From the NCBI RefSeq assembly GCF_040640215.1, contig NZ_JBFABG010000013.1:1-64000 (forward strand): a DNA stretch of 64,000 nucleotides, given 5' to 3'. The position numbers were made by a program, and so were the translations under genes. This DNA is from Actinosynnema sp040640215. GTDB taxonomy: Bacteria; Actinomycetota; Actinomycetes; Mycobacteriales; Pseudonocardiaceae. Numbering within the stretch: position 1 is the first letter of the stretch; every line of letters starts with the position of its first letter. Shown in pieces: positions 1 through 9,038 of this stretch. The notes beneath the pieces are model-generated. The model was not told the origin of the DNA and did not search any database. It saw only the letters and a list, made by a program, of their open reading frames with translations.

Positions 1-211
1 GGAAGCCCTCTTCGATCGCCACCGCGATCTCACCGATGTCGTCCACCTTCGGACGCTTGAACAACTCGTCCTGACCACCGATCTTGCCGGGGTCGTTGTT
101 CTGCACGGGTCCTTGCGCCCCGGTTCCGTCACCACCGCTGCCGCACGCCCCCACCAGCAGCGTCGCACTCGTGAGCAACGCGAACGCCGGTACCGCCCTT
201 GACCGCCTCAT
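1..211 (-). CDS. Lipoprotein, N-terminal 70 residues only
   Basis: The reading frame begins at the ATG whose complement is 209-211 and runs off the left edge of the window, so the C-terminal part is missing. It opens with a short positive n-region (MRRSR), a hydrophobic stretch and a lipobox LVGAC, so the protein should be a diacylglyceryl-modified lipoprotein facing outward from the membrane. After the Cys comes a Gly-rich linker and then a charged segment (DELFKRPKVDD) that I do not recognise. It could be a solute-binding protein or a small orphan lipoprotein; the visible part does not decide. Lipoprotein call is firm, function unknown. Confidence 0.75.
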   Translation of the reverse strand, partial: MRRSRAVPAFALLTSATLLVGACGSGGDGTGAQGPVQNNDPGKIGGQDELFKRPKVDDIGEIAVAIEEGF

Positions 212-898
212 TGACCTGCACCCTCCCCGTGCCGACTTCGGCGCACAGCAGAATTGCCGCGAGCCGGCCACGAACACGATATGCACAAACGAGCCGACCT
301 TATCATCGCGTCGGCGTCACGCATTCGCCACAGACGGTAGCCTCGCGCTCACCTGACAAGTGCCGAAGCTTGTCGACACGCGTCGTCGCAGGTGAGATGC
401 GGTGCGCTGGCAGGTCAAGGGTGTTGTGGGACATCTGTCAGGCGGTGATGAACGGACATTCATCACCGATCCCGGACAACGCGCGCGGGGCGCGCCGGGC
501 CACCTTCCCCGCAGATCCGCGCACATCCGAGCCCGGTCCGCCACCGGTCGCCGCTCCGAATTGCGCACTGCCGAACAGCACGGATTGTGATTTCTCCCAC
601 CACATTCGTGGGCTATTCAGCCCTCCGTGCACCACAAGTCCGCTTCTCCGCGCACCTCGAATGCGCGCGGTCCCGGGAAGGGCGGGCAAGTCATCCGCGA
701 GAACCGCCGACGGAATGATCTCGCCGTCCGCGCGGCACCCTCAACCGCTCCGCGTCCTCGCTGCCGGAAGTGGGTACGGATGCCGACGTCCGCCCGACAG
801 CCCCGGGGTCGAACGGGGCGGCCGGGCGGACGGTGGGTCATCCCGTGCGCTTCAGCGGGTGCTCAGCGGGACTCGCCCGCGACCCGCCGGGGCGCGGC
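212..898. other. Intergenic, no convincing gene
   Basis: Open frames exist on both strands but their translations are Arg/Pro/Ser-rich and low in complexity, as expected from shadow frames in GC-rich DNA, and none has a ribosome binding site with a recognisable domain. The lipoprotein promoter probably lies in the less GC-rich part around 280-380. I see no RNA gene. Confidence 0.5.
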
Positions 899-1279
899 TC
901 AGCAGGGTTGGGTGCTGCCCCCGTCGTCGAGGAGCGTGTCCTTGATCCACCCCTGCCGGTCCGTGCCGTCCTTGCGGCCCCAGGTCCAGGTGCCGTCGCT
1001 CTGGGTCGTCGTGTAGCAGTGGTAGAAGATCTTGTCGCCGTTGTTGAACTGCCCGTAGGAGGAGCAGCTCGTGTGCGGGCCCGAGCGGTAGTTCACGTTG
1101 CTGCCGCTGATCCGACCCCACGCGCTGTCCTGGTTCGAGTGGGCGTGGCTGCAACTGAGCGGCGACACCCCCGTTTCGCCGGTGGCCGGTGCCGCACTGG
1201 CGGTCGTGGTCATGAGCGCCGCCGCGCTGAACGCGAGCGCCGCCGCAGCGGCGACACCGCGCAATGGCTTGAACGACAT
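899..1279 (-). CDS. Small secreted SH3-like domain protein
   Basis: 126 residues. The start is the ATG at 1277-1279, preceded by AGGGGG at a proper distance; a longer frame upstream is not supported. Residues 1-30 are a Sec signal peptide (MSFKPLRG, Ala-rich core, TASAA cleavage region). The mature part of about 95 residues has the look of actinobacterial bacterial SH3 (SH3b) proteins: GSNVNYRSGP near the start, a central FYHCY strand, WTWGR and a closing GWIKDTLL. Four Cys in the mature protein suggest two disulfides. Such domains usually bind cell-wall peptides or simply stabilise exported proteins; no catalytic domain is attached. It stands alone, divergent from the AraC gene. Fold likely, function unknown. 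Confidence 0.8.
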   Translation of the reverse strand: MSFKPLRGVAAAAALAFSAAALMTTTASAAPATGETGVSPLSCSHAHSNQDSAWGRISGSNVNYRSGPHTSCSSYGQFNNGDKIFYHCYTTTQSDGTWTWGRKDGTDRQGWIKDTLLDDGGSTQPC

Positions 1280-1631
1280 GTCGTTCCCCCTGTGTTCGGG
1301 TGTTCGGGTGTCCGGCGAACCGGACGGGACTCGACCCCGGCGGATTCCCGGCGGGCCCGACCCGTGCGCACCTGGTGCGCGGGCCGGGACCACGCCAACT
1401 TCTCCCCTCGCGCCGATCGTCGTGACCGATGGTGTCGCCGCGACCGGTCCCGCGTCGTTGCCGACCAGTGCACCGACGTTGGCAACGGGCGCACCACGAC
1501 GTGCGCCCGATCGCCCGATCGGCGGTAGGCCGCCACCGCAGCCGGGTGGAGCACGGCGCATTCGCCCGCCCGCCGACCGGAGCGCGGGCAGACTGGTCGC
1601 CGAACAGCATCAGGGCACGAGGGGAGCCAAG
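1280..1631. other. Divergent intergenic region
   Basis: This holds the promoters for the SH3 protein gene (leftward) and the AraC gene (rightward). Near the SH3 start there are two adjacent copies of TGTTCGGG (1293-1308) followed by the variant TGTCCGGC (1309-1316), a possible protein-binding site. I cannot place -35/-10 boxes with confidence. Confidence 0.4.
1293..1316. repeat. Three tandem 8-bp units upstream of the SH3 gene
   Basis: TGTTCGGG occurs twice back to back and is followed directly by TGTCCGGC. The block begins 14 bp upstream of the SH3 start codon, so it could be an operator or part of the leader. It is short and may be chance. Confidence 0.35.
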
Positions 1632-2606
1632 GTGAGGACTGTTCTCGACACCGCAGGGGTACCCGTCCGCGACCGGGCCACGGCCTGGGCGGGCCTTTTG
1701 GAGCACATACCGGTCGCCATGAGCACCCGGTTCCTGGACCCGGACTTCCACGCCCGGGTCGGCACCGTCCGGTTGGGGGACGTGGAGATGACGTCGACGA
1801 CCTTCTCGCCGTTGACGTTGGCGCGGACGCCGCGCACGATCCGGCGGGCCGATCCCGAGCACTACCTGTTCGCCCTGTGCCGCGCGGGCGTCCAGGCCGC
1901 CGAGCAGTCCCGCACCAGGAGCCTGCTCGAACCCGGCGAGCTGATCCTCTTCGACAGCTCCCGACCGTTCGTCACGAAGGCCGACGCGGGCCAGCGCAGC
2001 GTCTCGTCGTTGCTCGTGAACTTCCCCAAGCGCCTGCTGCCGCTGCCGCAACGCCTGGTGGACCGGCTGCTGGCCGTCCCGCTGCGGGGCACGCAGGGCA
2101 TCGGCCGCGTCCTCGCGCAGTTCCTGACCACCATCGCCGACGAACCGGCCCCGTACCCCGCGACCGACGCGACCCGGCTGGGGAACGCCACCATCGACCT
2201 GGTCACGGCGGTGCTCTCGCACCACCTGACCGGCGAGCCGCCGCCGGCACCCCGGTCACCGCAGGGCGTCCTGTTCCTGCGCATCACCGCGTTCATCGAG
2301 CGGCACCTGCCCGATCCCGACCTCAAGCCCGCCGCGATCGCCTCGGCGCACCACATCTCGCTGCGCTACCTGCACCGGATCTTCCAGTACCACGGGACTT
2401 CCGTCGCCGCCCACGTCAAGGCCCGACGCCTCGACCGGTGCCGCCGCGACCTGACCGACCCGGCCCTGCACCACGTCGCCGTCCACGCGATCGGCGCGCG
2501 GTGGGGCTTCCCGGAACCGGCCGAGTTCAGCCGGGTCTTCCGCGCCGCGCACGGCACACCGCCGGGTGCCTACCGCATCACCACCCCGCACGGCCGGAAT
2601 CCCTGA
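1632..2606 (+). CDS. AraC family transcriptional regulator
   Basis: 324 residues from a GTG preceded by GGGGAG; the frame is open much further upstream but only this start has a good site. Residues 1-190 form an AraC_binding_2-type ligand or dimerisation domain (HARVGTVRLGDVEM, YLFALCRAG). Residues 220-320 are the two-helix-turn-helix DNA-binding domain: SLRYLHRIFQYHG for the first HTH, WGFPEPAEFSRVFRAAHG for the second, ending PGAYR. Members of this subfamily (FeaR-like) usually activate nearby catabolic or stress genes. No obvious target adjoins; the divergent SH3 gene is the only neighbour sharing the promoter region, and the WYL gene downstream is convergent. Family certain, target unknown. 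Confidence 0.9.
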   Translation: MRTVLDTAGVPVRDRATAWAGLLEHIPVAMSTRFLDPDFHARVGTVRLGDVEMTSTTFSPLTLARTPRTIRRADPEHYLFALCRAGVQAAEQSRTRSLLEPGELILFDSSRPFVTKADAGQRSVSSLLVNFPKRLLPLPQRLVDRLLAVPLRGTQGIGRVLAQFLTTIADEPAPYPATDATRLGNATIDLVTAVLSHHLTGEPPPAPRSPQGVLFLRITAFIERHLPDPDLKPAAIASAHHISLRYLHRIFQYHGTSVAAHVKARRLDRCRRDLTDPALHHVAVHAIGARWGFPEPAEFSRVFRAAHGTPPGAYRITTPHGRNP

Positions 2607-2796
2607 CACACGGCGCTTTTCACGTCCTACGACACCGCCCGGCGCAGGCGGTCAGGTGGCCGGAGGTCGTGAACCCGGTGGTGTCGCCGATTCCGGGCAG
2701 GGGGCGAGCTGTTCGCGTTGCTGGAGAACGGTTTTCAGGCTGTCGTGCCCAGGCGACCACAACTTTTCGATCAGGACCTGTGGAAGGGCAACGGGG

Positions 2797-3759
2797 TTAC
2801 CGGCCGCCGATCGCGGCGAGGCAGCGCTCGGCCTGCCGGCGCAAGGCGTCGGTGAGTTCGGCCGGGCCGCTGACGACCGTGAAGTCGGTCCGCACGGAGG
2901 TGATCATCCACACCAGGTCGGCGGGCGTCTCCGCGCCGAGGTGCAGCAGGGAGCTGCGCCCGTCGACGGCTTCGACCACGCCCATCCCCGGCCACACCCG
3001 GTCCGCCACGGCGTCGGCGGCCTCGTGCAGTAGGACCGCCGCCCGGCACGGCCACGTGCGCGCGGAGAGCTGGTGCGCCAGGTAGGTCGCCGCGTCGCCG
3101 TGGGGCAGGTCGCGCGGCGTGAACCGGGGGCCGGCGGGTGGGCGCGGGTCGAGCCGGTCCACCCGGAAGGTGCGCCAGTCGTCGCGGTCCGGGTCGAAGG
3201 CCACCAGGTACCAGTGCCGGCCGAAGTGGACCACGCCGTGCGGCTCGACGGTCCGGCGGGAGGTCCCGCCGCGCGGGCCGGTGTAGTCCAACCGCAGCCG
3301 CTCGTGGCGGCGGCAGGCGTCGGCGAGGACCACCAGCACGTCCGCCGAGACCTGCGGGCCCGGAGCCACCCCGGCGCGCACGGTCGCGGTGTGCAGCGCG
3401 TTCACCCGGTGGCGCAGGCGTGCCGGCAACACCTGCTCCAGCTTGGTGAGCGCCCGCGACGCGGTGTCCTCGATGCCCGCGACCGAGCTGCTCGCGGCGG
3501 TCCGCAGGCCGACCGCCACGGCGACGGCCTCGTCGTCGTCGAGCAGCAGGGGCGGCAGGGCGGCACCCGCGCCGAGCCGGTAGCCGGGCGTGCCCCGCAG
3601 GGCGTGCACCGGGTAGCCGAGCCCGCGCAGCCGCTCGACGTCGCGCCGCACGGTCCGGGTCGTCACGCCGAGGCGGTCGGCCAGGTCCGCCCCGGACCAG
3701 TCGCGGTGCGCCTGGAGCAGGGACAGCAGTTTCAGCAGCCGCGCGGACGTCTCCCACAT
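2797..3759 (-). CDS. HTH/WYL-domain transcriptional regulator (YafY type)
   Basis: 320 residues. Residues 1-60 are an HTH_11 winged helix (DLADRLGVTTRTVRRDVERL), residues about 135-205 the WYL domain (LDYTGPRGG, RHWYLVAFDPD) and the rest the C-terminal WCX extension. WYL domains bind small ligands or nucleic acid and tune the HTH. The gene is divergent from the epoxide hydrolase gene with 62 bp between the start codons, and a palindrome lies in that gap, so it most likely controls the hydrolase and itself. It ends convergently toward the AraC gene across 190 bp with no clear hairpin. Confidence 0.92.
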   Translation of the reverse strand: MWETSARLLKLLSLLQAHRDWSGADLADRLGVTTRTVRRDVERLRGLGYPVHALRGTPGYRLGAGAALPPLLLDDDEAVAVAVGLRTAASSSVAGIEDTASRALTKLEQVLPARLRHRVNALHTATVRAGVAPGPQVSADVLVVLADACRRHERLRLDYTGPRGGTSRRTVEPHGVVHFGRHWYLVAFDPDRDDWRTFRVDRLDPRPPAGPRFTPRDLPHGDAATYLAHQLSARTWPCRAAVLLHEAADAVADRVWPGMGVVEAVDGRSSLLHLGAETPADLVWMITSVRTDFTVVSGPAELTDALRRQAERCLAAIGGR

Positions 3760-3779
3760 GGTTCCATCCTGCCGGCCAC

Positions 3780-3800
3780 TTAGGACCGGAGCTGACCTAA
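3780..3800. promoter_or_regulatory. Candidate WYL operator between divergent genes
   Basis: An imperfect 21-bp palindrome, TTAGGAC-N7-GACCTAA (6 of 7 arm positions pair), sits midway between the WYL gene start (3759) and the epoxide hydrolase start (3822). A further half-site GGACCTAG follows at 3804-3811. TAGCGT at 3809-3814 has actinobacterial -10 form and would start transcription about at the hydrolase ATG. Confidence 0.5.
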
Positions 3801-3821
3801 CCGGGACCTAGCGTGGTTCCC

Positions 3822-4982
3822 ATGACACCGGACATCCACCCCTTCTCCATCACCGTCCCCCAGAGCCGGCTCGACGACCTCGCCGCGCGCCTGGCCGCCA
3901 CCCGGTGGCCCGACGAGCTGCCCGGGGTCGGCTGGAGCCGGGGCGTGCCGGTCGACTACCTCCGGGACCTGGCGGAGCACTGGCGCACCGGTTTCGACTG
4001 GCGGGCGCAGGAGGCCGAGCTCAACGCGCACCCGCAGTTCGTGACCACCCTCGACGGCCAGCGCCTGCACTTCCTGCACGTCCGCTCGCCGGAGGCGGGT
4101 GCCACCCCCCTCGTCCTGCTGCACGGTTGGCCGGGCGGCGTCGGTGACTTCCTCGACGTGATCGGGCCGCTGTCGGACCCCCGCGCGCACGGCGGCGACC
4201 CCGCCGACGCCTTCCACCTGGTGATCCCGTCGCTGCCGGGGTTCGGCTTCTCCACGCCGCTGGCCGGGCCGGGCATGAACGCCGAGCGGATGGCGGGGCT
4301 GCTGGTGCGGCTCATGGCGGACCTGGGGTACGGGCGCTACGGCGTGCAGGGGTACGACACCGGTTCGTGGGTCGCGCCGCAGCTCGGCAAGCTGGCCCCG
4401 GAGCGCGTGATCGGCGTGCACCTCAACGCGATGATCTCGTTCCCGATCGGCCTCGACGGCGAGCTGGACGACCTGCCCGAGGCCGACCAGCGCCGGTGGG
4501 AGGCGATGCAGAACTTCAACGACGGCTACCTCCAGTGCAACTCCAAGCGCCCGCAGACGGTGGCCTACGGGCTGCACGACTCGCCGGTCGGGCAGCTCGC
4601 CTGGATCATGGAGAAGTACAAGGAACTGACCGTGCCGGAGGAGAGCCTCCCGGAGCAGGTCCTGGGCCGGGACCGGATGCTCGCCACCGTCTCGCTGTAC
4701 TGGTTCACCGGCACGGCGGGCTCCTCGGCCCAGATCTACTACGAGGAGATCTCCGCGAACGACTGGAGCGCCGACGCCGGTGACTGGAGCGGAGCGGCAC
4801 CGGTCCGGGTCCCGACGGGCGTGTTGGTGTCCGCGCACGACGTCACCGTGCGGCGTTGGGCCGAGCGCGACCACCACGTCGTGCGCTGGACCGAACTCGA
4901 CCACGGCGGGCACTTCCTCGCCCTGGAGGCACCGGCGGCGCTGGTGGACGACGTGCGCGTGTTCTTCCGGGAGCTCCGCTGA
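3822..4982 (+). CDS. Epoxide hydrolase (EHN / alpha-beta hydrolase family)
   Basis: 386 residues. Residues 1-110 are the EHN N-terminal domain (IHPFSITVPQSRLDDLAARL; WRAQEAELN); the core carries the oxyanion motif HGWPGG (101-106) and the nucleophile context GYDTGSW with Asp179. A catalytic His lies in the LDHGGHFLALE segment near the C-terminus. Enzymes of this class open epoxides to diols through an alkyl-enzyme ester; in actinomycetes the substrate is often a xenobiotic or a polyketide epoxide. I chose ATG 3822 rather than the in-frame GTG three codons upstream because a -10-like TAGCGT ends 7 nt before it, suggesting a leaderless message. Probably regulated by the divergent WYL protein. 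Confidence 0.9.
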   Translation: MTPDIHPFSITVPQSRLDDLAARLAATRWPDELPGVGWSRGVPVDYLRDLAEHWRTGFDWRAQEAELNAHPQFVTTLDGQRLHFLHVRSPEAGATPLVLLHGWPGGVGDFLDVIGPLSDPRAHGGDPADAFHLVIPSLPGFGFSTPLAGPGMNAERMAGLLVRLMADLGYGRYGVQGYDTGSWVAPQLGKLAPERVIGVHLNAMISFPIGLDGELDDLPEADQRRWEAMQNFNDGYLQCNSKRPQTVAYGLHDSPVGQLAWIMEKYKELTVPEESLPEQVLGRDRMLATVSLYWFTGTAGSSAQIYYEEISANDWSADAGDWSGAAPVRVPTGVLVSAHDVTVRRWAERDHHVVRWTELDHGGHFLALEAPAALVDDVRVFFRELR

Positions 4983-5039
4983 GATAGGGGGGGTCGAGGA
5001 ACCGGACCGGTCGGGCCCCGAATCCCGAGGGGGCGGGCG

Positions 5040-6188
5040 TCAGAGGCCGTCTGTGTAGAGCAGCTCGTTCGGGCTTCCCTCGGACACCTGGAGGACGTCC
5101 TTGGTGGAGTGCTCGGCCAGCCACGCCTCGGCCTCCCCGGAGGTCGCGGCGGGGTTGGCGGCCAGGTACAGGGCCACGACGCCCGCCACGTGCGGGGACG
5201 CCATCGACGTGCCGCTCAGCGCGACGTCGCCGCCGCCGAGCCTGGCCGAGACGATCGCCCGGCCGGGGGCGTAGAGCGACAGGCACCGGCCGTAGTTGGA
5301 GAAGTCGGTCTCCAGGTCGGACCTGTCCGTGGCACCGACGGTGACCACGCGCTCCGCGCTCGCCGGCGAGACGTCGCACGCGTCGACGGCGTCGTTCCCG
5401 GCGGCGACGACCGGCAGGACGCCCTGGTCGGACAGCGCGGTGATGGCGGCGTTGAGGGATTCGACGCGCGGACCGCCGAGCGACCCGTTGAGCACGGCGG
5501 GGTGCCGGGCGTGGCCGGCGACCCAGTCCAGGCCGGCGAGCAGCCCCGAGTTCTCGCCGCTGCCGTCGCAGCCGAGGACCCGCACGGCGACCAGGGACAC
5601 CTCCTGCGCCACGCCGTAGGTCGCGCCGCCGACGGTGCCGGCGACGTGGGTGCCGTGGCCGTGGCAGTCGAAGCCGTTGCGGCCGTCGTCCACGGCGTCG
5701 AAGCCCGGTTGGGCCCGGCCGCCGAACTCGCTGTGGCCGAAGTCGATGCCGGTGTCGAGGACGTAGGCGGTGACGCCCTTGCCGGTGCCGGCGACGGTGA
5801 AGCTGTCGTCGAGGGGCAGCGCGGGCTGGTCGATCCGGTCCAGTCCCCAGCTCGGCACGGCGTCGGCGGTGATCGCGGCGTCGTCCTCCACCGCCGCGAC
5901 GCCGGGGAGCCGGCGCACCGCCGTCAACTGGGCGGCGCTGAGCCGGGCGGCGAAGCCGGAGAACACGGCGGTGTAGGTGAACAGCGTCCGGACCCCGACG
6001 ACCTGACCGGCGGTGGCCACCGGATCGTGCCCCTGCTTGAGGGTGACGATGTACTGCCCGGGGACGGCGTCGGCGCTGTGGCGCAGCGGGGCCATCGGGC
6101 CGGGAGCGGCGGTCGCCACCACGCCGGGGGCGGCGCACAGCGCGGGAACCAGCGCGGCGGCGACGACGATCCGCGAGAACGTGCGCAT
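5040..6188 (-). CDS. Secreted S8 family serine protease (subtilase)
   Basis: 382 residues from the ATG that begins a clear signal peptide (MRTFSRIVVAAALVPALCAA); a start 16 codons upstream is possible but would put a hydrophilic stretch before it. Residues 42-105 are an inhibitor I9 propeptide (GQYIVTLKQG). The catalytic domain has Asp145 in YVLDTGID, His178 in HGHGTHVAG and the Ser in GTSMASPHVAG, all intact. Of the fungal proteinase K-like type common in actinomycetes, it should be secreted and self-processed. Upstream at about 6258-6272 there is an unusually strong Shine-Dalgarno-like AAAGGAGGTGA with no start at the right distance in this frame. It is convergent with the epoxide hydrolase gene. 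Confidence 0.93.
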   Translation of the reverse strand: MRTFSRIVVAAALVPALCAAPGVVATAAPGPMAPLRHSADAVPGQYIVTLKQGHDPVATAGQVVGVRTLFTYTAVFSGFAARLSAAQLTAVRRLPGVAAVEDDAAITADAVPSWGLDRIDQPALPLDDSFTVAGTGKGVTAYVLDTGIDFGHSEFGGRAQPGFDAVDDGRNGFDCHGHGTHVAGTVGGATYGVAQEVSLVAVRVLGCDGSGENSGLLAGLDWVAGHARHPAVLNGSLGGPRVESLNAAITALSDQGVLPVVAAGNDAVDACDVSPASAERVVTVGATDRSDLETDFSNYGRCLSLYAPGRAIVSARLGGGDVALSGTSMASPHVAGVVALYLAANPAATSGEAEAWLAEHSTKDVLQVSEGSPNELLYTDGL

Positions 6189-6602
6189 CCGGTACCCCGT
6201 TTCGGCGCGTGCGCGCTCCACCGGCGGCGAAGCCATCGCACGTGATTCGTCCCGTTCACCTCCTTTCGTCCCGACGGCGGATCGACTTGAGGCGGTTCAC
6301 CCGGCCCGGCGACGACCGACAACCCGGGCGGGGCTCGGCGTTCCCCCGTCCGGGTCCACCGCCACCGCCCGGCGACGCTCAGCGATGTCCGGCCGCCGCC
6401 GACCGCCTCATCACTCGGCGGCGGACTTCAGGCCCGTCCCCCGCACTCAGGGACGTGCGCTCGTCCCACATCGGGCTGTTCCCCGGTGTCGCCGCCGCGA
6501 CGGCCGTCGCACCGCGAGCACGGAGGAGTGCGCCGCGCGCCAAACCCCGAGCAGGTCGGCGAGCACGGCCTCGGTCGTCGCCCCCTCACCCGCCGGTGGC
6601 CG
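6189..6602. other. Intergenic, no convincing gene
   Basis: Between the subtilase start and the end of the ThDP-enzyme operon. Translations of the open frames are Arg/Pro-rich shadows. The only notable element is the AAAGGAGGTGA on the minus strand near 6265, which could serve a very short leader ORF or be chance. No clear terminator hairpin for the operon ending at 6603. Confidence 0.45.
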
Positions 6603-8219
6603 TCAGTGGCCGCGAAAAGCCTCTTCCAGCCACCACGACGCGCGGCCGGCGGCGACCTTGGCGTCGATCAGGAGCGGGGTGTCGCGCGGGCCGTCGAGCC
6701 ACCGGGTCAGACCGGCCAGGTCCTCGGGGCGGCGCACGGTCAGGGCGGTGCAGCCGAAGCCGCGCCCGATGGCGGCCACGTCGGTGTCGGCGAACCGGAC
6801 GGTGTCCAGCGGGTGCCCGCCGGGGCCGAAGTGGTGGACCTCGGCACCGTAGCCGCCGTCGTTGTAGACCACGACGACCATCGGCAGGCCGAGCCGGACC
6901 ACGGTCTCCAGCTCGGCGATGCCCATCAGGCCGCCGCCGTCGCCGAGCGCCGCGACCGGCAGGCGGTCGGGTCGGGCGAGCGCCGCGCCGATGGTGGTGG
7001 CCAGGCCCAGGCCGATCGACTGGAACGCCTGGGTGAAGCAGAACCCGCGCTCGTCGGGCACCGAGAGGTACGCGCTGGGGTAGCCCATGAAGTTGCCCGA
7101 GTCCACGCCGACCACCCGCTCGGCCGGGAGCAGGTCGTCCAGCCGGGTGGACAGGGTGCGCGGGTCGATCCGGTCCACTTCGGACTCCTCGACGTGCGGG
7201 ACGTCGCGCCAGCGGCCGGCACCCGCGATGCGCGCGGCGAGTTCGGGCGAGCGGTAGCCCGGTGCGCCCTCGACCCGCACGGCGGCGGCGACGGCCCGGA
7301 CGTCGCCGACGACGCCCAGGTCGACGGGGCGGTGCGCGCCGAGCGCGTCCGCGTCCAGGTCGACCTGCACGACCGCGGCACCGGGGCCGAGCAGGCTGCC
7401 GTGCCGCGTGGTCCACGCGTTCAGCGCGCAGCCCCAGCCGACCACGAGGTCCGCGCCGGTGATCAGCTCGACCGCGAGCGGGGTGGCGAAACCGCCGGAA
7501 ATGCCGACCGACCACGGGTTCCCGGTGAACAGGCCGTTGGCCACGGCCGAGGTCGCGAGCAGCGCGCCGCACCGCTCGGCGAGGTCTTCCAGCTCCGCGC
7601 GGGCGTGGCGGGCACCCCGGCCGGCGACGAACACCGGGCGGCGGGCCCGCGCGATGGCGTCCGCGAGCGCGTCGACGGCCGCCGGGTCGGGCGCGGGCGG
7701 GAGGTGGGGCGGCAGCGGGTCGACCGGGACCACCGGGGCGGGCTCGGCCTGCCGGTCCAGCGGCAGGTTGAGCACGACGGTGCGGCGTTCGTGCGTGGCG
7801 CGGCGGACCGCCCGCACGACGGTGTCCACGGCGGACGACGCGGAGGTGACGCGCTCGGACGCGGCACCGACGGCCGTGGCCAGCGCGGTCTGGTCGACGA
7901 AGAAGTTCGAGCGCGGCGAGGTGACCTCGGCGGCCAGCACGAGCAGCGGCGTGCGGCTCTTGGCGGCCTCGGCGATGCCGGTCATCGCGTTGGTCAGCCC
8001 GCAGCCCTGGTGCACCGACAGCACCCCGAGCTTGCCGCTGGTCCGCGCGTAGGCGTCGGCCATGGTGGCCGCACCGCCCTCGTGCCGGGCGGCGACGTAC
8101 CGCGCTCCCCCGGCCACCAGGGCGTTGGTGACGTGGAAGTTCCCGCTGCCGACCACGCCGAACACGTGGTCGGCACCGAGGTCGGCCAGCGCGCGGCCGA
8201 CCGCGTCCGCGACGGTCAT
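6603..8219 (-). CDS. Thiamine diphosphate-dependent enzyme (acetolactate synthase/decarboxylase-like)
   Basis: 538 residues in the usual three domains: N-terminal PYR domain with the ThDP-activating Glu47 (ARHEGGAATMADAYAR), central domain at about 190-320, and C-terminal PP domain with the Mg-ThDP motif GDGGGLMG near residue 424 and the following YNDGGYG. It should cleave or form a C-C bond next to a keto group, for example decarboxylating a 2-keto acid; the sequence does not tell which. ATG 8219 overlaps the stop of the cyclase gene as ATGA, so the two are translationally coupled. It is the last gene of the distal catabolic operon. Related enzymes include benzoylformate, sulfopyruvate and phosphonopyruvate decarboxylases, so the name acetolactate synthase should not be taken literally. 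Confidence 0.88.
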   Translation of the reverse strand: MTVADAVGRALADLGADHVFGVVGSGNFHVTNALVAGGARYVAARHEGGAATMADAYARTSGKLGVLSVHQGCGLTNAMTGIAEAAKSRTPLLVLAAEVTSPRSNFFVDQTALATAVGAASERVTSASSAVDTVVRAVRRATHERRTVVLNLPLDRQAEPAPVVPVDPLPPHLPPAPDPAAVDALADAIARARRPVFVAGRGARHARAELEDLAERCGALLATSAVANGLFTGNPWSVGISGGFATPLAVELITGADLVVGWGCALNAWTTRHGSLLGPGAAVVQVDLDADALGAHRPVDLGVVGDVRAVAAAVRVEGAPGYRSPELAARIAGAGRWRDVPHVEESEVDRIDPRTLSTRLDDLLPAERVVGVDSGNFMGYPSAYLSVPDERGFCFTQAFQSIGLGLATTIGAALARPDRLPVAALGDGGGLMGIAELETVVRLGLPMVVVVYNDGGYGAEVHHFGPGGHPLDTVRFADTDVAAIGRGFGCTALTVRRPEDLAGLTRWLDGPRDTPLLIDAKVAAGRASWWLEEAFRGH

Positions 8220-8977
8220 CGCTCGACCAGGGCCAGCACCCGCGTCGGGCTGCCCGAGCCGCCGACGATCGGCAGCGGCCCGGCGAGCACGACGGCACCG
8301 GTCGGCGGCAGGAGCGCGAGGTTGCGCAACTGCGTCAGGCCGTACTTGCCCGCGCCCAGGAGGTAGGAGTGGCAAGGGAAAGCGGGCTCGAACGAGTGCG
8401 CCGCGCCCGCGTCGGTGCCCACCGTCTCCACCCCGACGCCGATGATCGGGCTCTCCTCGGCCAGCCAACGGGCGCACTCGACGGAGATGCCGGGGCTGTG
8501 GCCGCCGTTGACGAACTCCGACTGGCTCTCGCCCCGCGCGTCCCACCCGGTCCGGTAGAGCAGCCAGCCGCCGGCCGGCAGCGGGCCGTGCTCCCGCTGC
8601 CACCGCTCGACGTGCGCGACCTCCAGCAGGAAGTCCGGGTCGCTCGCGGCCTGCGCGGTGAAGTCCAGCACCGCCGCCGGCGCGACGAACTTCGCGGGGT
8701 CGACCTGGGACACGTCCTCGCCGTCCCGGGCGGTCACCCAGTGCACCGGCGCGTCGAAGTGGGTCCCGGTGTGCTCCCCGGTGTGGATGTCGTTCCAATA
8801 CCAGCCCGGTCCCCGGTCGTCGTAGCGGCTGATCTCCTCCAGCCGGAACGGGATGGTGTTCGCGAACGGTTCCGGGAGTTGCAGCAGCGGGGTGCCGGGG
8901 TGCAGCGGGGCGGTCAGGTCGACCACCTCGACCCGTCCCGAGCCGAGCGCGCCGAGCAGGTCGGACAGAATCGACAT
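8216..8977 (-). CDS. Cyclase-family metal-dependent hydrolase (kynurenine formamidase/isatin hydrolase-like)
   Basis: 253 residues. The family signature HTGTHFDAPVH at 69-79 provides the Mn/Zn ligands; further ligands are expected in the SPGIS and HSFEPAF segments. Characterised members hydrolyse amide bonds: KynB (N-formylkynurenine) and isatin hydrolase (ring opening of a lactam). A ring- or amide-opening role would fit between the importer-linked monooxygenase and the ThDP enzyme of this regulon. Start ATG 8977 is preceded by GAGAGG. The 115-bp gap upstream contains an 8-bp hairpin, so expression may be partly uncoupled from the three genes before it. Family firm, substrate unknown. Confidence 0.88.
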   Translation of the reverse strand: MSILSDLLGALGSGRVEVVDLTAPLHPGTPLLQLPEPFANTIPFRLEEISRYDDRGPGWYWNDIHTGEHTGTHFDAPVHWVTARDGEDVSQVDPAKFVAPAAVLDFTAQAASDPDFLLEVAHVERWQREHGPLPAGGWLLYRTGWDARGESQSEFVNGGHSPGISVECARWLAEESPIIGVGVETVGTDAGAAHSFEPAFPCHSYLLGAGKYGLTQLRNLALLPPTGAVVLAGPLPIVGGSGSPTRVLALVER

Positions 8978-9038
8978 CTACCTCTCCCATCTCACGGGGC
9001 GTGGACCGCCGTGCCCACGAGGTGCGGTCCATCGCGGA

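Noticed and set aside
199..945. Long open frames on both strands at the left edge
   Set aside because: Low-complexity Arg/Pro/Ser translations, no ribosome site and no domain; typical GC-rich shadow frames.
899..1561. Longer version of the SH3 protein (220 codons)
   Set aside because: The extra N-terminus is low complexity and would bury the signal peptide; ATG 1279 has the ribosome site and signal sequence.
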